DNA from: JAOUGY01 sp963785075
GTDB taxonomy: Bacteria; Actinomycetota; Acidimicrobiia; Spongiisociales; ZC4RG35
Direction of reading: 5' to 3'
DNA: 23,032 nt
Assembly (NCBI GenBank): GCA_963785075.1
Contig: CAWATW010000002.1
Coordinates: forward strand, 1 to 23,032
A program made the position numbers and the translations under genes. Positions 20,483 through 23,032 of the stretch are shown here, piece by piece. Within the stretch, counting starts at the first letter, position 1; every line of letters begins with the position of its first letter. The notes below the pieces were generated by a model that made no database searches, was not told the origin of the DNA, and saw only the letters and a program-made list of their open reading frames with translations.

Positions 20483-21759
20483 GAGTGGAGTTCGTCGAAG
20501 CAGCCCTCCAATACGTCGAGCCCTTCTGTGATCAGCTCATCGGGCGCGGTGAGCGGCACGAGGAACCGCACCACGTTGCCGAGTGTTCCACACGACAGCA
20601 GGATGAGACCCGCCTCTTGGGCCTTGGCAACGAGCGCCCTGGTCAGGTCGGCGTCGGGTTCTTTCGACGTCCGATCCTTCACCAGCTCCATGGCGACCAT
20701 CGCTCCGAGCCCTCGGATCTCCCCGATGCTCTCATGATGGGCGGCAAGCCCCTCGAGGCGCTTGACGAAGGTCTCTCCGATACCGAGCGCCCGATCCGCC
20801 AGGTTCTCTCGTTCGATCACATCCAACACGGCGTTGGCCGCTGCCACCGACAGTGGGTTGCCGCCGTACGTGCCGCCGATCCCTCCGGCGTGCACGGTGT
20901 TCATGATCTCTGCCTTGCCGGTGATCGCCGCCAGTGGGAATCCTCCCGCAAGGCTCTTGGCGAGCGTGACGATGTCGGCTTCGATCCCGGCGTACTCGTG
21001 CGCGAACAGGCGGCCGGTCCGAGCGAACCCGGTCTGAATCTCGTCCACGATCAGCACGATCCCGTGCTCGTCGCACAGCCCCCGCAACTCTCGCAAGAAT
21101 TGCGGGGGAGCATCGACGAACCCGCCCTCGCCGAGCACCGGCTCGACCACGACGGCCGCCACCCGCCCAGGCTCGATGTCCTCTTTGAAGATGTGTGCGA
21201 TCGACGCCATGGCGTCGTCCACCGTCACGCCGCGATAGGCATACGGATAGGCGGCGTGATAGATCTCGGACGGAAACGGACCGAATCCGTGCTTGTAGGG
21301 CATGACCTTGCCGGTGAGTGCCATGGTCATGTGCGTGCGGCCGTGGAAGCCGCCGGAGAAGGCGATGACGCCCGAGCGACCGGTCGCGTAGCGGGCGATC
21401 TTGACGGCGTTCTCTACAGCTTCGGCGCCCGAGTTGACGAACATCGTGCGCTTCTCGGTTGGTCCTGGCATGACGGCGTTGAGGCGCTCTGCAAGGGTCA
21501 CCACCGACTCGTACGGGTTGACCATGAAGCAGGTGTGGCTGAACGACTCGAGTTGGGCGGCGACGGCATCTCTCACGTGAGGGTGGAGGTGCCCGGTGTT
21601 GAGCACCGCGATGCCACCGGCGAAGTCGATGTACCGGCGCCCCTCGACATCCCAGAGCTCTGCGTTCGCTGCCCGCTCGACGTAGACCGGGAATGTGGAA
21701 CCCCATCCGGTGGGTAGAGCCGCCTGACGGCGGGCGTGGATCTCGGCGTTGGTAGGCAT
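20479..21759 (-). CDS. gabT: 4-aminobutyrate aminotransferase (class III, PLP)
   Basis: Class III aminotransferase of 426 residues, full length. It transfers the amino group of 4-aminobutyrate to 2-oxoglutarate, giving succinate semialdehyde and glutamate. Landmarks: MFVNSGAEAVENAVKIAR (PLP phosphate loop), FSGGFHGRTHMTMALTGK, VVVEPVLGEGGF, IVDEIQTGFARTG with D239 and the Schiff-base lysine K268 in TLAKSLAGGFPL, then GGTYGGNPL. Closely related enzymes use 5-aminovalerate or other omega-amino acids, so specificity is inferred. ATG 21759 fits the family start (MPTNAEI); GAGGAG is very close upstream. It leads a probable operon gabT-DUF1801-pncA and is divergent from pncB. A possible aminobutyraldehyde dehydrogenase lies at 3902. 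Confidence 0.92.
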   Translation of the reverse strand: MPTNAEIHARRQAALPTGWGSTFPVYVERAANAELWDVEGRRYIDFAGGIAVLNTGHLHPHVRDAVAAQLESFSHTCFMVNPYESVVTLAERLNAVMPGPTEKRTMFVNSGAEAVENAVKIARYATGRSGVIAFSGGFHGRTHMTMALTGKVMPYKHGFGPFPSEIYHAAYPYAYRGVTVDDAMASIAHIFKEDIEPGRVAAVVVEPVLGEGGFVDAPPQFLRELRGLCDEHGIVLIVDEIQTGFARTGRLFAHEYAGIEADIVTLAKSLAGGFPLAAITGKAEIMNTVHAGGIGGTYGGNPLSVAAANAVLDVIERENLADRALGIGETFVKRLEGLAAHHESIGEIRGLGAMVAMELVKDRTSKEPDADLTRALVAKAQEAGLILLSCGTLGNVVRFLVPLTAPDELITEGLDVLEGCFDELHS

Positions 21760-21786
21760 CACTCCTCGATGAGTCGGCTGATGCGG

Positions 21787-21792
21787 AGAATA
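21787..21792 (-). promoter_or_regulatory. -10-like hexamer of the gabT operon
   Basis: On the minus strand TATTCT (21792 to 21787) is about 28 nt before the gabT start. The left GTGCAC box would be centred about 45 bp upstream of the resulting start site. Confidence 0.4.
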
Positions 21793-21816
21793 CGTGTCGG
21801 ACAGGGCGCCGGACCG

Positions 21817-21863
21817 TTTTGGTGCACAAAGTGCGTGAATATCGCACCTTTTGTGCACCAAAA
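21817..21863. promoter_or_regulatory. twin mirror-image GTGCAC operator boxes between gabT and pncB
   Basis: TTTTGGTGCACAAA (21817-21830) and TTTGTGCACCAAAA (21850-21863) are exact reverse complements, 14 bp each, 19 nt apart. Each box is itself nearly palindromic around GTGCAC (TTTNGTGCACNAAA). The box centres are 31 bp apart, about three helical turns, so two dimers would face the same side. Inner GTGCG/CGCAC (21831-21835, 21843-21847) adds more symmetry. The right box covers the -35 region of pncB. The regulator is not identified. Confidence 0.65.
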
Positions 21864-21872
21864 GGGGGGTTC

Positions 21873-21878
21873 TAGGCT
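21873..21878 (+). promoter_or_regulatory. -10-like hexamer of pncB
   Basis: TAGGCT ends 6 nt before GTG 21885. TTGTGC (21851-21856), inside the right GTGCAC box, is a possible -35 at 16 bp spacing. Confidence 0.45.
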
Positions 21879-21884
21879 GCGCCA

Positions 21885-23032
21885 GTGAGCATCTCCGACG
21901 GAATTCTCTTCACCGACCACTATCAGTTGACGATGGCCCAGCTCTACTGGCGGATGGGACTCGCCGAACGGAGGGCTCAGTTCGACCACAGCTTCCGGAG
22001 CTACCCGGACTACGGCAAGCACCAAGCGGGTTACTGCATCGCGGCCGGTCTCGACCAGATGCTCGGCTGGATGGAGTCCGCCCGATTCGGTCCTGAGGAG
22101 CTCGACGTTCTCCGCAGCGTTCGTTCCCCGTCCGGTGGTCAGGTCTTCTCCGAGGACTTCCTGGCCTACCTCAACGACGTCGGCGGCTTCACCGACGTCG
22201 ACATCTGGGCCGTCCCGGAGGGACGGGTCGTTCACCCCAACACTCCGATCACGGTGGTGCAGGCGCCGCTGCTGGTGGCCCAGCTCCTGGAGACCGGGTT
22301 GCTCCACCACCTCAACTTCCCGACGCTCATCGCCACGAAGGCATCTCGAGTGGCCGAAGCGGCCGACGGCGGTGCCGTGCTCGAGTTCGGCATGCGTCGG
22401 GCACAGAACGCCAACCCGGCATCGCGGGCGGCCATCATCGGCGGTGCCGCCGGATCTTCGAACGTCGGCCTTTCGGCCGAGCTCGGAATGGCGTCGAAAG
22501 GCACCCACGCCCATTCGATGGTGCAGGTGTTCATGGCGGTCGCCGGTGGCGAGCGCGGCAGCATTCGGGCCTACGCCGAGGCGTATCCCGACGAGTGTCT
22601 GCTGCTGGTGGACACCATCGACACCCTCGAGTCCGGTGTCCCCAACGCGATCAAGGTGTTCGAGGAGCTGCGTGTCGCCGGGCATCGCCCGGTCGGCATC
22701 CGTCTGGACTCCGGCGACCTGGCGCACCTGGCGGTCCGGTCGGCAGCGATGCTCGACGCAGCTGGGTTCGAGGACACGACGATCGTCTTGTCGAGCCAGC
22801 TCGACGAGCTGACCATCTTCCAGATTCGATCTCAGATCATCGACGAGGCGCCTCGATACGACGTCGATCCCGCCCGACTCCTGAGACGGCCGGTCTACGG
22901 GGTGGGGTCGCGCATGGTGACCTCCGACGGGGATCCGTCGCTCGACGGTGTCTACAAGATCGTTGCCATCGAGCACGCGGGGGAGTGGACGCCGGCCATC
23001 AAGATCTCGGACACGCCGGCAAAGGTCATCAA
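21885..23032 (+). CDS. pncB: nicotinate phosphoribosyltransferase (3' end outside window)
   Basis: The frame runs open from GTG 21885 to the window end (382 codons), with no stop. It matches nicotinate phosphoribosyltransferase, which joins nicotinate and PRPP (with ATP) to form nicotinate mononucleotide, the second step of the Preiss-Handler salvage route. Landmarks: LFTDHYQLTMAQLYW at the N-terminus, EFGMRRAQNANP, GAAGSSNVGLSAELGM, KGTHAHSMVQVF (with the His phosphorylated in the family) and GIRLDSGDLAHL, then GVGSRMVTS. The normal length is ~430-450 residues, so about 50-70 are missing. The start has no Shine-Dalgarno but has TAGGCT 6 nt upstream, like other leaderless genes here. Divergent from gabT-DUF1801-pncA. 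Confidence 0.93.
   Translation, partial: MSISDGILFTDHYQLTMAQLYWRMGLAERRAQFDHSFRSYPDYGKHQAGYCIAAGLDQMLGWMESARFGPEELDVLRSVRSPSGGQVFSEDFLAYLNDVGGFTDVDIWAVPEGRVVHPNTPITVVQAPLLVAQLLETGLLHHLNFPTLIATKASRVAEAADGGAVLEFGMRRAQNANPASRAAIIGGAAGSSNVGLSAELGMASKGTHAHSMVQVFMAVAGGERGSIRAYAEAYPDECLLLVDTIDTLESGVPNAIKVFEELRVAGHRPVGIRLDSGDLAHLAVRSAAMLDAAGFEDTTIVLSSQLDELTIFQIRSQIIDEAPRYDVDPARLLRRPVYGVGSRMVTSDGDPSLDGVYKIVAIEHAGEWTPAIKISDTPAKVI

Noticed and set aside
20464..21717. Plus-strand open frame opposite gabT
   Set aside because: Antisense shadow; gabT has all catalytic motifs in the other strand.
21759..22976. Minus-strand open frame (405 codons) opposite pncB, and plus-strand frame 22135-22812
   Set aside because: Both overlap the clear pncB reading frame; no family motifs.

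Overview
The window is 23 kb of GC-rich, gene-dense chromosomal DNA from an actinomycetote, most likely of the Acidimicrobiia type. The clues are a secreted beta-propeller protein with cysteine-bearing S-layer homology repeats, a mycothiol-dependent maleylpyruvate isomerase-fold protein, an arsenate reductase with the actinobacterial N-terminal helical domain, and many apparently leaderless genes with a TANNNT hexamer 6-8 nt before the start codon. The class assignment is inference. No phage, transposase or CRISPR array was seen.

Layout. 1-1229: 3' end of ornithine carbamoyltransferase overlapping an unusual carbamate kinase. 1272-1865 (-): ASCH-domain protein. 1932-3882: arsenic operon (ArsR-ArsC fusion, aquaglyceroporin, second arsenate reductase), with ArsR-type dyads inside its promoter. 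3902-6614: divergent aldehyde dehydrogenase and cytochrome P450. 6634-8668: nucleotidyltransferase-like protein, Aat (N-end rule transferase) and a double universal-stress protein. 8775-9224: first member of a small unrecognised domain family. 9277-9351: tRNA with CAU anticodon, followed by a 30-bp perfect palindrome. 9386-11466: about 2 kb of broken genes (frameshifted NTF2/SnoaL-like gene, truncated SRPBCC gene meeting a truncated secreted-protein gene tail to tail, a DUF2254 fragment). 11433-13828: CPBP protease, two VOC proteins and a maleylpyruvate isomerase-fold protein. 13900-14260: cluster of hairpins and a two-copy degenerate repeat. 14293-18664: methyltransferase, S-layer/beta-propeller protein, small membrane protein, MFS transporter. 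18885-19518: two more members of the small domain family. 19519-23032: nicotinamidase, DUF1801 protein and 4-aminobutyrate aminotransferase as a leftward operon, divergent from nicotinate phosphoribosyltransferase, which runs off the window.

How it may work together. The arsenic operon has two reductases and a channel but no Acr3/ArsB pump, suggesting arsenate is reduced and arsenite leaves through the channel. PncA and PncB give the nicotinamide to nicotinate to NaMN salvage route. They sit on opposite sides of one divergent promoter region carrying two mirror-image GTGCAC-centred boxes 31 bp apart, a good candidate for a shared operator. The three paralogous small proteins (8775, 18885 and 19216) align without gaps over about 80 residues and look like an undescribed beta-rich, PH-like domain.
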